Shown in pieces: positions 43,643 through 52,769 of a DNA stretch of 64,000 nucleotides. The stretch comes from Bosea sp. Tri-49 (lineage in GTDB: Bacteria; Pseudomonadota; Alphaproteobacteria; Rhizobiales; Beijerinckiaceae). Both the position numbers and the translations under genes were made by a program. The DNA lies in NCBI RefSeq assembly GCF_003952665.1, contig NZ_CP017946.1, forward strand, positions 5,289,001 to 5,353,000. Direction: 5' to 3'. The notes beneath the pieces are model-generated. The model was not told the DNA's origin and ran no database searches. It saw only the letters and a list, made by a program, of their open reading frames with translations. How positions within the stretch are numbered: the first letter of the stretch is position 1; every line of letters starts with the position of its first letter.

Positions 43643-44530
43643 ATGTCCCGCAATGCCGCCTTCTTCGCGCTGATGTGCCTCGTCTGGGGTCTGACCTGGC
43701 TGCCGATCAAGGTCGGTGCGCAGCATGTGCCGCCGGTCTTCCTCGCCGCCTCGCGCTTCGTCATCGCCGGGGCACTGATGCTGGCCTGGGCCGGCAAGGA
43801 TGTCTTGCGGGTGCCAACGGAGGCCTGGCCGCGCGTCGTGATGACCGCGCTGCTGCTCAACACCGGCAACTACACCTTGCTGTTCTGGGGCACGGCCCAG
43901 GCGCCGACCGGGCTCGCGGCGATCGTCAATTTCGCCACCATCCCGATCTTCACCATCATCGCCAGCCGCCTGATCGAGGGCCATGCAATCGGCGGGCGCA
44001 AGCTCGCGGCGATCGGCCTCGGCGCGGTCGGTCTCGGCTTCCTGTTCTCGACGCGGGCGCTGGGCGGGCTCGCCGCGGCCAAGGGCGGACCGCTCGAGCT
44101 CTGGGGGCTGGCGGCGGTCGCCGCCGGCACGCTGCTCTATTGCTTTGGTGCGGTCTGGTCGCGGCCGGTGATGGGCCGCATCCCGACGCTGACGCTGGCC
44201 GGCTGGCAGACGTTGATCGGCGGCTTCGGGCTCTGCCTGATGTCGGCCATGCTGGAGACCGTCACCCCGGCCCATTTCAGCGCGCTCGTATCCTGGCCGG
44301 TGCTGCCGGCGCTGGCCGTGCTCGTCATCGGCGGCTCGCTGATCGGCTTCACCATCTATCTGCGGCTGGTGCGCGACTGGGGCGCCTTCCGCGCCGGGCT
44401 CTACGCCTTTATCAGCCCGGCGGTCGCGGTCGGAGCCGGCGTGCTCGCGCTCGGCGAACCGTTCGGCCCAGCCGAGGCGATTGGCAGTCTCCTGATGTTC
44501 GGTGCGGCGGCGATCGCGCTCAAGCGCTGA
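43643..44530 (+). CDS. EamA/DMT-family exporter
   Basis: This 295-residue drug/metabolite-type membrane protein has ten predicted helices in two EamA repeats. The first repeat has LVWGLTWLPIKVGAQHVPPVFLAASRFVIAG and the second GFTIYLRLVRDWGAFRAGLYAFISPAVAVGAGVLALGE. Such proteins export amino acids or related metabolites (for example RhtA, YdcZ), and control by a divergent XRE-cupin regulator is common. The substrate is unknown. Confidence 0.85.
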   Translation: MSRNAAFFALMCLVWGLTWLPIKVGAQHVPPVFLAASRFVIAGALMLAWAGKDVLRVPTEAWPRVVMTALLLNTGNYTLLFWGTAQAPTGLAAIVNFATIPIFTIIASRLIEGHAIGGRKLAAIGLGAVGLGFLFSTRALGGLAAAKGGPLELWGLAAVAAGTLLYCFGAVWSRPVMGRIPTLTLAGWQTLIGGFGLCLMSAMLETVTPAHFSALVSWPVLPALAVLVIGGSLIGFTIYLRLVRDWGAFRAGLYAFISPAVAVGAGVLALGEPFGPAEAIGSLLMFGAAAIALKR

Positions 44531-44534
44531 AGCG

Positions 44535-45629
44535 TTATTCCGGCTTGTCGATGTGCAGGGCTGCGGCCTTGGCTGCCGCCTGCTCCTGCGCCTTCACCTG
44601 CGTCTCGTGCGCCAGCGCCTTGCGCAGTTGCGACCGCTCGAAGGCGAGCACGATCGGCAGCGAAATGACCAGCGGAATGATCAGGTAGAACAGCCGCCAG
44701 ATCAGCAAGGCGGCGAAGACGGCCGGAGCCGGCACGCCTGGCATCACCGCGAGGAACACTGCCTCCATCACGCCGACCCCGCCTGGCACCTGGCTGAGCA
44801 AACCGGCCGAGAACGAGATCAGGAAGGCGCCGAGCACAATGAAGAAGCCGGGATTGCCCTGCTCCGGCAGCGCGAAATAGATGATGCCGGCGGCGCCCAT
44901 CAGTTCGAGCGGGGCGGCAAGATATTGCCGCGCAACGATCGGCAGGCGCGGATAGACCAGCTCGAACGAACCGATCTTCAGCGGCTTGAAACGCAGCCAG
45001 GAGCCGATCGTATAGAGCACGCAGAAGGCGAGCAGGCCAACGCCGATCAGGCGCGCCTGCTTGTCGCCGATGCCGAACCAGTCGGAAAGTCGGTGCAGCG
45101 GCCGCAGGATTTGAGGTTCGCCGATTAGGACGAGCCCCATCAGCAGGATGGTGCCGAAGGCGAAGGTGAAGGAGCAGAGCGCCACCAGCACCGCGATCTC
45201 AGGCCCACTCAGGCCCTTCGCGTGATAGGCGCGATAGCGCACCATGCCGCCTGAGAAGACCGAGGCGCCGATATTGTGCGAGAGCGCATAGGTGACGAAG
45301 GAGCAGAGCGAGATATAGGCCCAGGAAATGCCCTTCTCGCGGTGCAAATGCAGCAGCGCGATCCGGTCGTACCAGGCGAGCGCGGCATAGGCGACGAGCG
45401 TCGCGAGCCCGGCGTGGAAGAAGGCGGCGGGCGGAATGACCGCGATCTTCTGGCCGATGCCGGTGGCGACGATCCTGACCGAATCCCAGATGCCGGCCTG
45501 CTCGAGCTGGGCTGCGAGCGCCTCATTGGTCAAGGCCTCGGACTTGAGCTTGTCCCAGAGCAGATCGACTGACCAGACGACCGCGACGAGGCCGATCAGC
45601 GGCCAGAGATAATCCAGGTACTTCTTCAT
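44535..45629 (-). CDS. YbhN/UPF0104-family membrane protein (LPG synthase TM-like)
   Basis: This 364-residue integral membrane protein resembles the transmembrane half of lysylphosphatidylglycerol synthase (AglD/MprF N-terminal domain). SHNIGASVFSGGMVRYRAY and SFSAGLLSQVPGGVGVMEAVFLA are the family hallmarks. It lacks the C-terminal aminoacyl transferase of MprF, so it is likely a flippase-like or lipid-handling protein. It is convergent with the EamA gene and 4 bases from its stop. No link with the sox cluster is visible. Confidence 0.8.
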   Translation of the reverse strand: MKKYLDYLWPLIGLVAVVWSVDLLWDKLKSEALTNEALAAQLEQAGIWDSVRIVATGIGQKIAVIPPAAFFHAGLATLVAYAALAWYDRIALLHLHREKGISWAYISLCSFVTYALSHNIGASVFSGGMVRYRAYHAKGLSGPEIAVLVALCSFTFAFGTILLMGLVLIGEPQILRPLHRLSDWFGIGDKQARLIGVGLLAFCVLYTIGSWLRFKPLKIGSFELVYPRLPIVARQYLAAPLELMGAAGIIYFALPEQGNPGFFIVLGAFLISFSAGLLSQVPGGVGVMEAVFLAVMPGVPAPAVFAALLIWRLFYLIIPLVISLPIVLAFERSQLRKALAHETQVKAQEQAAAKAAALHIDKPE

Positions 45630-45808
45630 AGAACCCGCGAGCGGCCGAACGGCGAGAGGGGAAGCCTATGTGAGTTTCGCGGCCTGTACATGCAGGTATG
45701 CGTGGACGCAAGTCGCGCCGCCTCTCTGCCAGCGCCGGCCTTGCAGGGCAAGCGGCGGCATGAGGCTGGCTGCTGATCTGTCGATCCGGAGACGGCAGGG
45801 CGAGACGG

Positions 45809-46192
45809 TCACCTGCCGTGCTTCTTCAGCCACTCGCGCATGAAAGCGATCTCCTTCTCCTGCTCGGTGATCACGCCCTCGGCGAGCTTGCGCAGCTCGG
45901 GATCCTTGCCATGGGCGAGCACGACCTTGGCCATGTCGACCGCACCCTGATGGTGCGGGATCATGCCGCGGGCGAAGTCGACATCCGGATCGCCGCTGAA
46001 GGCGACGCCCATCTCCTTGTGCATCTTGTCGTTGGCTGCCTTGTAGGCAGCCGTCGCGGGCGTATCGGAAGCGGCCGGTGTCGCCGTGCCATGACTGCCA
46101 TGGCCTTGGTGGCCCTGAGCCAGGGCGAATCCGCCCAGGGCGAGCGTGCCGAGAAGGGCCACGCCCGCGAGAAGGTTACGGCTGGTGGTCAT
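45809..46192 (-). CDS. DUF305 copper-associated periplasmic protein
   Basis: This 127-residue exported protein has a cleavable signal ending at FALAQG. The DUF305 motif is DVDFARGMIPHHQGAVDMAKVVL, with paired His and Met residues usually linked to copper. A His/Gly-rich stretch HQGHGSHG follows the signal, another candidate metal site. It lies at the far end of the leftward sox arm and may be involved in copper homeostasis; the CopZ and DUF411 genes at 58785-59551 are a similar theme on the other side. Confidence 0.8.
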   Translation of the reverse strand: MTTSRNLLAGVALLGTLALGGFALAQGHQGHGSHGTATPAASDTPATAAYKAANDKMHKEMGVAFSGDPDVDFARGMIPHHQGAVDMAKVVLAHGKDPELRKLAEGVITEQEKEIAFMREWLKKHGR

Positions 46193-46295
46193 TCGGAAGG
46201 TCCTTTCGGGGGCCGGTGGCGGCGTCCTGTCAAACCTCCGGGCCGATCATGTCATGAGCGCGGCGGGCGGGGGCGCCGAGGCATGATGCCTCCCG

Positions 46296-46685
46296 TCACA
46301 TTTTCTTGCCGTCCTTGCCGAACTGCTTGAGGTAGGCGGTGAGGTCGGCGATCTCTTTTTCGTTCTTGATGCCGGCGAAGATCATCTTGGTGCCAGGGAT
46401 CTTGGCCTTGGGATCCTTGATGTATTCGGCGAAGACCGCCTCGTCCCAGGTGATGTTGGCGCCCTTGTTGGCGGTTGAATAGCTGTAGCCCTCGACCTCA
46501 CCGGTATGGCGTCCGAACAGCCCGTTGAGCTGCGGACCGACCAGATTCTTAGCGCCTTCGCCGAGCTGGTGGCAGGCGCGGCACTTGTTCCAGGAGCGCT
46601 CGCCGGCGGCGACATCCTGCGCCTGGGCGCTGGTCGTGATGAAGGCGGCAGCGGCGAGCATGGCGGCAGTGATCGGCAGTTTCAT
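46296..46685 (-). CDS. Class I cytochrome c (c2-like)
   Basis: This 129-residue periplasmic cytochrome has a signal ending at AQAQD. Haem binding is CRACH near residue 34, and the axial Met is in GTKMIFAGIK near residue 103. The insert GLFGRHTGEVEGYSYSTANKG is typical of the c2/c550 group. It is encoded after the SoxF-like protein on the same strand and is a good candidate to accept electrons from the Sox proteins or from flavocytochrome c and pass them to the oxidase. Confidence 0.87.
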   Translation of the reverse strand: MKLPITAAMLAAAAFITTSAQAQDVAAGERSWNKCRACHQLGEGAKNLVGPQLNGLFGRHTGEVEGYSYSTANKGANITWDEAVFAEYIKDPKAKIPGTKMIFAGIKNEKEIADLTAYLKQFGKDGKKM

Positions 46686-46750
46686 GCGTAGACCCTGATG
46701 AGGAGAGGGGAGGTTGGCGCCGCCGCGGTAACGGCGGCGCTGGATGGCCT

Positions 46751-48025
46751 TCAGCTGAACATGTCGGTGGTGATGCCGGCATACCAGCCGACATTCTCGG
46801 CCTGGTTTTCCTTGCGCAGTTCGGCGCTTTCGCGGGGCTGCGAGACAAAGGTCTCGGTCGCCGCGATCTTGCCGTCCTTGGCCTCGTAGCGGCCGCCGAC
46901 CTTGACGGTGTCGTCGGTCTCGATCAGCGACCAGCAGGTGTTGATGTAGCGGGCCGGGAATGTGCGGGCATTGGTGAGCTCGCCGCGGATCACCATCGCC
47001 GCGACCTTGGCCTGGCTGTTGGCGGCGAAGGCCGATTTCGGCATATCGCCGGCGATGCAGGCGTCGCCGAGCACGAAGATGTTGGGGTCGACGACCGATT
47101 TCATCGAGGCTGGATCGATGGTGCAGTAGCCTCCGGCGGGTGCCAACGCGGCCGAGCGGGCGATCTCGCCGGCCATCTGCGCTGGGATGACGTTGACGAA
47201 GGCGCAGTCCTTGTAAGTCTCGAAGCCGGTGACCACGGTGCCCGTCTTCGGATCGACCGATTTGATGCCGTCATGCACCTTCGGCCCGAGCCACTCGATC
47301 ATCGCGCCATAATGCTTCTCCCAGCCCTCCTGGAAGACGCCCTGCTTCGAGAAACTGTCTTTCGGATCGAGGATGAGGATCTTGCAGTCGCGCTTGCCGC
47401 TCGCCTTGAGCACATGCGCGAACATCGAGGCCCGCTCATAGGGGCCAGGCGGGCAGCGATAGGGATTGGGCGGGGCGATCATCAGGATCATGCCGCCATT
47501 CTGCACCGCGTCGAGCTTCTGCCTGATCAGCTGCGTCTGCCGGCCGGGCTTCCAGCCATGCGGCATGGCCTCCTCGACCTCCTTCGACCAGCCGGGCACG
47601 GAATCGTATTTCAGGTCGATGCCGGGTGAGACGACGAGCCGGTCATAGGGCAGGCGGTCGCCGGTCGAGAGCACGACCTCCTTCTTGTCGCGGTCGATCT
47701 GGGTGGCGCGGGCGCGAGCCAGCGTGATGCCGTGGTTCTTCGCCAGCGCGTCGTAGCGAAAGCTGATCTCCTCATAGCTCTTGAAACCGCCGATGAAGAG
47801 ATTGGAGTGGAAGCAGGTCTGGTAGACCTCGTTCTCCTCGACCAGCGTCACCATGATGGCGCCGTTCGAGTCCTTGGCGATGTATTTGGCCGCGGTCGCG
47901 CCGCCGGCGCCGCCGCCGATCACGACGACGCGCGGCTTGGCCTGGCCGAGCACGGCAGGCGGGGCGATGGCGAAGCTGCCCGCGGCAGCAAGCCCGGACA
48001 GGAATGTGCGGCGACTGGTCGACAT
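46751..48025 (-). CDS. soxF: Sulfide dehydrogenase flavoprotein, SoxF/FccB
   Basis: This 424-residue periplasmic FAD protein of the flavocytochrome c sulfide dehydrogenase family starts at ATG 48025. The Tat-type signal is TSRRTFLSGLAAAG. FAD binding is VVVIGGGAGGATAAKYI, and one of the redox cysteines is in YQTCFHSNLFIGG. Other family marks are SPGIDLKYDSVPGW and the C-terminal FCSD domain ending RESAELRKENQAENVGWYAGIT. It oxidises sulfide to sulfur with a cytochrome subunit, most likely the CTSCH protein at 48633-48950. The gene is in the sox operon, which fits SoxF of Paracoccus. Confidence 0.87.
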   Translation of the reverse strand: MSTSRRTFLSGLAAAGSFAIAPPAVLGQAKPRVVVIGGGAGGATAAKYIAKDSNGAIMVTLVEENEVYQTCFHSNLFIGGFKSYEEISFRYDALAKNHGITLARARATQIDRDKKEVVLSTGDRLPYDRLVVSPGIDLKYDSVPGWSKEVEEAMPHGWKPGRQTQLIRQKLDAVQNGGMILMIAPPNPYRCPPGPYERASMFAHVLKASGKRDCKILILDPKDSFSKQGVFQEGWEKHYGAMIEWLGPKVHDGIKSVDPKTGTVVTGFETYKDCAFVNVIPAQMAGEIARSAALAPAGGYCTIDPASMKSVVDPNIFVLGDACIAGDMPKSAFAANSQAKVAAMVIRGELTNARTFPARYINTCWSLIETDDTVKVGGRYEAKDGKIAATETFVSQPRESAELRKENQAENVGWYAGITTDMFS

Positions 48026-48072
48026 GGTTCCCTCTCCCCTTCCCATGGTTGACGGTGGGCCTCTCACGAGCC

Positions 48073-48597
48073 CTATCCGACCTTCAGATAGGCGAAGCCC
48101 TTGGCCTGCATCGCGGCGACGGCGGCAACGCCGGAGGGCACGAAGCCGACGAACTCGGCCTTGCGTGCCTTGCTCTTGTCGATCTTCAGCCGGGAGAAGG
48201 TGATCTCACAGAGATGGACCTTCAACCCGTTCTTGGCGACATCTTCGACGCGCTCGAAGATCTTTGGGATTATGGTCTCCTCGCGCCAGGCCGTGTCGTC
48301 GAGGTTCTCCAGGAAGAACTTCACGCTCGGGCCATGCGCGACGATGGCGAGCTGGAGCGCGAACGGGTCGGCACCATAGGCGGAATAATGGTTGGCGATG
48401 TTCTGCAGCATCTGGATGAAGCGCTGCGGGTCGCCGAAATCGCAATGATAGAGGCAGGCGATGTCGGCTTCCTTCTTGAGGTCGGCGAGCGCCGTCTGCC
48501 GGGGCGCAGCAAGGGCCGGTGCCGCCGCTACGACGACCCCGCTCGCCGCCGCCAGCATCAGTGCCCGGCGCGAAGCCTGCTGAGTGTCCTCCGACAT
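48073..48597 (-). CDS. Exported DsrE-family protein
   Basis: This 174-residue protein has a DsrE/TusD-like fold and a twin-arginine-like signal (ASRRALMLAAASG). Most DsrE proteins are cytoplasmic, so export is unusual. Cysteines stand at about 48, 52 and 130 (CLYHC near the N-terminus of the mature part, and HLCEITF), and Cys130 is the candidate sulfur-carrying residue. GGAGGAAGACACG precedes the ATG at 48597. It sits in the sox operon beside flavocytochrome c and probably carries or senses reduced sulfur in the periplasm. That role is inferred. Confidence 0.72.
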   Translation of the reverse strand: MSEDTQQASRRALMLAAASGVVVAAAPALAAPRQTALADLKKEADIACLYHCDFGDPQRFIQMLQNIANHYSAYGADPFALQLAIVAHGPSVKFFLENLDDTAWREETIIPKIFERVEDVAKNGLKVHLCEITFSRLKIDKSKARKAEFVGFVPSGVAAVAAMQAKGFAYLKVG

Positions 48598-48632
48598 CGT
48601 GTCTTCCTCCGCTGCTCGGGCCATATGCCCGG

Positions 48633-48950
48633 CTAAGGATTGGGCTTCAGACTCTCGTAGTAGGCGGCCAGGGCCGCGATCTCCTCGCTGGAGAGTCGAG
48701 CTGCCACCGCCTGCATCACCTGGTTATCGCGCTGGCGCTGCCGATAGGCATTCATCAGCGCGACGAACTGTTCGGCCGGATGGCCGATGATCGCCGGAAT
48801 GCCGCCGACCTGCCGGCCGCTGGTCTGGTGGCAGCTCGTGCATTCCGACGAGAGATATTCTCCCAGCGCGTTGTCGCCGGCCGCTTCCGCCGGCGCGCAG
48901 GCCAACACCAGCCCGAGCGCCGCGAGACGGACGGCGTTGGGACTTCGCAT
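48633..48950 (-). CDS. Monohaem cytochrome c, FccA/SoxE-like
   Basis: This 105-residue cytochrome has a cleavable signal (ending around APAEAAG), haem motif CTSCH near residue 37, and the small-subunit pattern GIPAIIGHPAEQFVALMNAYRQRQRDNQVMQAV known from flavocytochrome c subunits. Its ATG at 48950 overlaps the soxD stop (TGATG). It is the likely haem partner of the SoxF-like flavoprotein encoded two genes on. A SoxE role is possible, but Paracoccus SoxE is dihaem. Confidence 0.8.
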   Translation of the reverse strand: MRSPNAVRLAALGLVLACAPAEAAGDNALGEYLSSECTSCHQTSGRQVGGIPAIIGHPAEQFVALMNAYRQRQRDNQVMQAVAARLSSEEIAALAAYYESLKPNP

Positions 48951-49681
48951 CAATCGACCTTCGGCGCCGTCTTCGAATCCGGCGTCACGTCGAGGATCAC
49001 CGCCCGTCCGGTGATCTTCACCTCGGGCTTGCAGTTGGTCATGCACGGCTCCTTGCCCCAGAAAGCCTTCTCCGTGGTTTCGCGGTCGTCATCGTAGAAC
49101 GCGGCCGCGTTCGGCAGCTTCACACTGGTAAAGTTCTTATCGGACAGTTCGAAGTCCTCGTCTTTCACGATGTCGTTCAGATAGAGCAAATAGGCGGTGA
49201 CCGCGTAAAGCTCGTCCGGCGACAGCGACTGGGCGTTGCCATAGGGCATGGCCCGGCGGACATAGTCGAACACCGTCGAGAGATCCGGCCAGAACGAACC
49301 GATCGTCTTTTCCGGGCGGTCGGATTTCAGCGAGCCTATGCCGCCGGCCAGCACCGGCCAGCGGCCATTGCCCTGGCCGAATTCGCCATGGCAGCTGGCG
49401 CATTGCGCCTGGAAGATCTCGTCACCCTGCTTGACCGTGCCCTTTCCGGGCGGAAGGCCCTTGCCGTCGGGTCGGACGGCGATGTCCCAGGCCTTGATCT
49501 CCTCCGGCAGTGCCTCGCGGCCGAGGCCGAGTTTCGCCGCAGGGGCGGGAGCCGGGGCGGCTTTGGCCGGCGGATGCGTGGGCTTTGCCGCCGGCTTGGT
49601 TTGGGCGATCAGCGGCGCGGCAGCCAGCACGGCGATCGCCGCGAGGCCGGCAAGCAGGGCGGGATTAACCGATCTCGACAT
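48950..49681 (-). CDS. soxD: Sulfane dehydrogenase cytochrome subunit SoxD (short, single CxxCH)
   Basis: This 243-residue periplasmic cytochrome starts at ATG 49681, within the end of soxC, with GGGGAG seven bases upstream. An Ala/Pro/Lys-rich linker follows the signal. The only haem motif is CASCH, in IFQAQCASCHGEFGQG. Later RAMPYGNAQSLSPDELYAVTAYLLYLNDIV resembles the SoxD/SorB family. A CMTNC sequence near the C-terminus is not a haem site. Paracoccus SoxD is dihaem and about 150 residues longer, so this is a shortened single-haem form. It pairs with SoxC to oxidise cysteine-bound sulfane sulfur on SoxY. Confidence 0.83.
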   Translation of the reverse strand: MSRSVNPALLAGLAAIAVLAAAPLIAQTKPAAKPTHPPAKAAPAPAPAAKLGLGREALPEEIKAWDIAVRPDGKGLPPGKGTVKQGDEIFQAQCASCHGEFGQGNGRWPVLAGGIGSLKSDRPEKTIGSFWPDLSTVFDYVRRAMPYGNAQSLSPDELYAVTAYLLYLNDIVKDEDFELSDKNFTSVKLPNAAAFYDDDRETTEKAFWGKEPCMTNCKPEVKITGRAVILDVTPDSKTAPKVD

Positions 49682-50939
49682 TCTCGGTCTCCCCATTCGC
49701 CTTCACATGCCAGGTCTGGATGCCGTTGTTGTGGTAGATCGAGTTGGTGCCGCGGACCTTGCGCAGCTCGTCCTTGGTCGGCTGGAGATAGCCGGTCGAA
49801 TCCATCGCGCGCGACTGGATCAGCAGGTCCTGCCCAGCCCAGTCGAAATCGACATAGAAGCGGGTCAGCGACTTATCGAGCACCGGCCCGTCGATCCTGG
49901 CGTGTTGCCAGTTCTTGCCGCCGTCGAGGGTGACGTCGACGCGCTTGATCGTGCCGCGCCCGGACCAGGCGAGGCCGGAGAGGACGTTGCGGCCCTTCTG
50001 CTTCAATGGCGCCTGCGGCGAAGGATTGGTCACCACCGACTTGGCGTCCATAAAGAAGGTGAAGCGCCGCGAGCGGCCATCGGCCAGGAGGTCGGTGTAT
50101 TTCGAGGTCTCCTCGCGCGCCTGCCAGGGCTGGTCGCCGACCTCGATGCGCCTGAGCCATTTGACCCAGAGATTGCCTTCCCAGCCGGGGATGACGGCGC
50201 GCAGCGGATAGCCCTGCTCGGGCCGCAGCGCCTCGCCGTTCATGGCGAAGGCGATCAGAACGTCGTCGAGCGCCTTCTCGATCGGCAGCGAGCGGTTCAT
50301 GCCGGAGGAATCGGCGCCCTCGAGCATCAGCCATTTGGCGCTGGGCTTCACGCCCACTTCGGCGAGCAGCACCTTCAGCGGCACGCCGGTGTACATGACG
50401 TTGTGGACCATGCCGTGGGTAAACTGGCAGCCATTGAGCTGCGCGCCACGCCACTCCATGCCGGAATTCGCGGCGCATTCGAGGAAGTGGATGCGGTTCT
50501 GCCGCGGCATCCGCTTGATGTCTTCCATGGTGAAGACCAGCGGCTTGTCGACGAGGCCATGGATCATCAACCGGTGATTGGCCGGCTCGATGTCGGCGAT
50601 GCCGCCATGATGGCGCTCGAAGCAGAGGCCGGACGGGGTGATGATGCCGTCGAGCTCGTGCAGCGGCGTGAAATTGACCGAGGATTCGGGCGAGGCCGTC
50701 AACCAGGAGACATCGCGGCGCATCACGTTCTTCTCGAAGCGCGACGGCGTGCCATAGGGCCGCTTGTCGACGCCCTCGCCGAGATAGCGGCTCCAGTCCT
50801 GGACCTCGGTGATCAAGGGATCGGGCTTGGCCATCTCGGCGCGGGCGGAACCTGCGCCGGCGAAGCCGGCTCCGGCGAGCGCCGCCCCGCCGAGGAAGCG
50901 GCGGCGGCTGAGCGCATCGGGTTTTGCGGGAGAGGTCAT
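49665..50939 (-). CDS. soxC: Sulfane dehydrogenase molybdoenzyme SoxC
   Basis: This 424-residue molybdopterin enzyme of the sulfite-oxidase family has a Tat signal (SRRRFLGGAALAG). The molybdenum-ligand cysteine lies in HFLECAANSGMEW. The family elements DLDGIITPSGLCFERHHGG, RAVIPGWEGNLWVKWLRRIEV and the dimerisation domain with GKNWQHARID follow in order. It forms the SoxCD complex with SoxD, encoded next. SoxC lets thiosulfate be oxidised to sulfate without sulfur globules. Organisms lacking it store sulfur, so complete oxidation is likely here. Confidence 0.94.
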   Translation of the reverse strand: MTSPAKPDALSRRRFLGGAALAGAGFAGAGSARAEMAKPDPLITEVQDWSRYLGEGVDKRPYGTPSRFEKNVMRRDVSWLTASPESSVNFTPLHELDGIITPSGLCFERHHGGIADIEPANHRLMIHGLVDKPLVFTMEDIKRMPRQNRIHFLECAANSGMEWRGAQLNGCQFTHGMVHNVMYTGVPLKVLLAEVGVKPSAKWLMLEGADSSGMNRSLPIEKALDDVLIAFAMNGEALRPEQGYPLRAVIPGWEGNLWVKWLRRIEVGDQPWQAREETSKYTDLLADGRSRRFTFFMDAKSVVTNPSPQAPLKQKGRNVLSGLAWSGRGTIKRVDVTLDGGKNWQHARIDGPVLDKSLTRFYVDFDWAGQDLLIQSRAMDSTGYLQPTKDELRKVRGTNSIYHNNGIQTWHVKANGETENVEIG

Positions 50940-50982
50940 GCCTCGTCTCCTTGTTCTTTGACGGCCGTGACGGCGGAGGCGC

Positions 50983-52680
50983 TCATGCCCCGCTCACCTT
51001 CACGGCGTCGTTCGGCTTGATGGTGATGGTCTTGGTTGCGGCGACGTGGTCGCGGACCACATCCCAGATCGGCGGCCCCTGCGTGCCCTCGTTGACGCTG
51101 GCCCAACCGGCGACGACGTATTTGCGGGAGGCATCGATCGGCTTGCCGGATTTAAGATGGGTCAGGCCGGAGATGCGGCTGCCCATCGGCTTGCCGACAT
51201 CGATGGCGTAGCCCATGCCGCCGATGCGAACCATGTCGCCGCCGCCCTGGAAATAGGGGTCGGGGTGGAAGATGTTGTCGGCGACGTCCTCGAGGATCTC
51301 CTTGAGCTGCGCGCCGGTCATCTCCATCCGGTAGCAGTTCGGATAGGTGATCGCGGTCGCATTGCTGATCGCCTCCCAGGTGATCGGCTCGCCCGGCAGG
51401 AGCGAACCGCCCCAACGGAAGCCGGGCGAGAGCGCGATCTCGGCGTCGCGCTGCGAGAGCATGGCGTCGCAGATCAGGTCGTCGAAGCTGCCGTTGAAAT
51501 TGCCGCGCCGGTAGAGCAGCGAGTCGGTGCGGCCGATCTCCTTGGCGAGATCAGCGGCGAAGGGGGCGCGCAGCTTCGTGACCAGCGCTGCCATGTCCGG
51601 ATCGGGCGCGATCGCGTCGGCGAAGACCGGCATCAGCTTGAAGCGGATATCGCCGACCTTGCCGTCCTTCACCGCGATGTCGAGGCGCGAGACGAACTTG
51701 CCATGCGAGCCGGAGGCGACCAGCGCGGTCTCGCCGACCCGGATCAGCCCGGGCATGGCGTCATGGGTATGGGCGGTCAGGATGACGTCGAGACCCTTGA
51801 CCCGGCTCGCGAGCTTGCGATCGACGTCGAAGCCGTCATGCGAGAGCAGCACGACGATCGTGGCGCCCTCGGCTCGGGCCTCCTCGACCTGCTTCTGCAA
51901 TTCGTCCTCGCGGATGCCGAATTCCCAGTCCGGGAACATCCAGCGCGGATTGGCGACGGCGGTGCGCGGTAGCGCCTGGCCGATCACCGCGACCTTGACG
52001 CCGCCTTTCTCGAAGACCTTGCGCGGCGGGAAGACCGGCTCGTTCCATTCCTTGTCGCGGATGTTCTGGGCGAGGAAGGCAAAGGGCGCGGCCTCGACGA
52101 TCTCGTTGACCCGCTCGGCGCCGAGCGTGAACTCCCAATGCGAGGTCATCGCGTCGAGCTTCAGGGCCGACATCACGTCGACCATGTCCTGGCCCTTGGT
52201 CTGGAGCGCGCTCCAGCTGCCCTGCCAGGTGTCGCCGCCATCGAGCAGCAGCACCTTGTCGTTGCCGCGCTCGGCCCGAACCGCCTTGACCAAGGTCGCG
52301 ATCCGGTCGAGCCCGCCCATCCGGCCGTAATTGCGGGCGAGCGAGACGAAATCGTCCGAAGTCAGCGCGAAGGCGTCGGCCGAACCTGCCGCGATCCTGA
52401 AATGCTCGCGGAAGGCCGCGTCGGTCAGGTGCGGCGGCAGGCCCTTGACCTCGCCGACGCCGAGATTGACCGCCGGCTCGCGGAACTGCAGTGGCATCAG
52501 TTGGGCATGGATATCGGCCACATGCAGGATGGTGACCTGGCCCAGCGGCTCGAAGCGCAGGATATCGGCCTGCGACAGCTTCTGCTGGGCGGCGGCGCGC
52601 CCGAGCGGGCCGAGGCCGGAGCCTGTCGTCAACGCTGCGGCGACCGCCGTCGCCTGCAGGAATTCGCGTCTTGAGATCAT
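50983..52680 (-). CDS. soxB: Sulfate thiol esterase SoxB
   Basis: This 565-residue periplasmic metallohydrolase has a Tat signal (ISRREFLQATAVAAAL). The 5'-nucleotidase/metallophosphatase motifs ILHVADIHAQLMP, LLLDGGDTWQGS, LSHDGFDVDRKLASRV and ILTAHTHDAMPG provide the dimanganese ligands. It hydrolyses sulfate from the SoxY-bound S-sulfonate group. The gene begins the minus-strand part after soxYZ, separated by 89 bases, and continues into soxC and soxD. Confidence 0.96.
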   Translation of the reverse strand: MISRREFLQATAVAAALTTGSGLGPLGRAAAQQKLSQADILRFEPLGQVTILHVADIHAQLMPLQFREPAVNLGVGEVKGLPPHLTDAAFREHFRIAAGSADAFALTSDDFVSLARNYGRMGGLDRIATLVKAVRAERGNDKVLLLDGGDTWQGSWSALQTKGQDMVDVMSALKLDAMTSHWEFTLGAERVNEIVEAAPFAFLAQNIRDKEWNEPVFPPRKVFEKGGVKVAVIGQALPRTAVANPRWMFPDWEFGIREDELQKQVEEARAEGATIVVLLSHDGFDVDRKLASRVKGLDVILTAHTHDAMPGLIRVGETALVASGSHGKFVSRLDIAVKDGKVGDIRFKLMPVFADAIAPDPDMAALVTKLRAPFAADLAKEIGRTDSLLYRRGNFNGSFDDLICDAMLSQRDAEIALSPGFRWGGSLLPGEPITWEAISNATAITYPNCYRMEMTGAQLKEILEDVADNIFHPDPYFQGGGDMVRIGGMGYAIDVGKPMGSRISGLTHLKSGKPIDASRKYVVAGWASVNEGTQGPPIWDVVRDHVAATKTITIKPNDAVKVSGA

Positions 52681-52769
52681 GACTCATCCTTTGGATGCGC
52701 GCACATCGCGATCCAGGGGATCCAAAGCGGAAGCGCTGCCGAAGCCGGCGGCGCTGCGATCCTAAAGGC

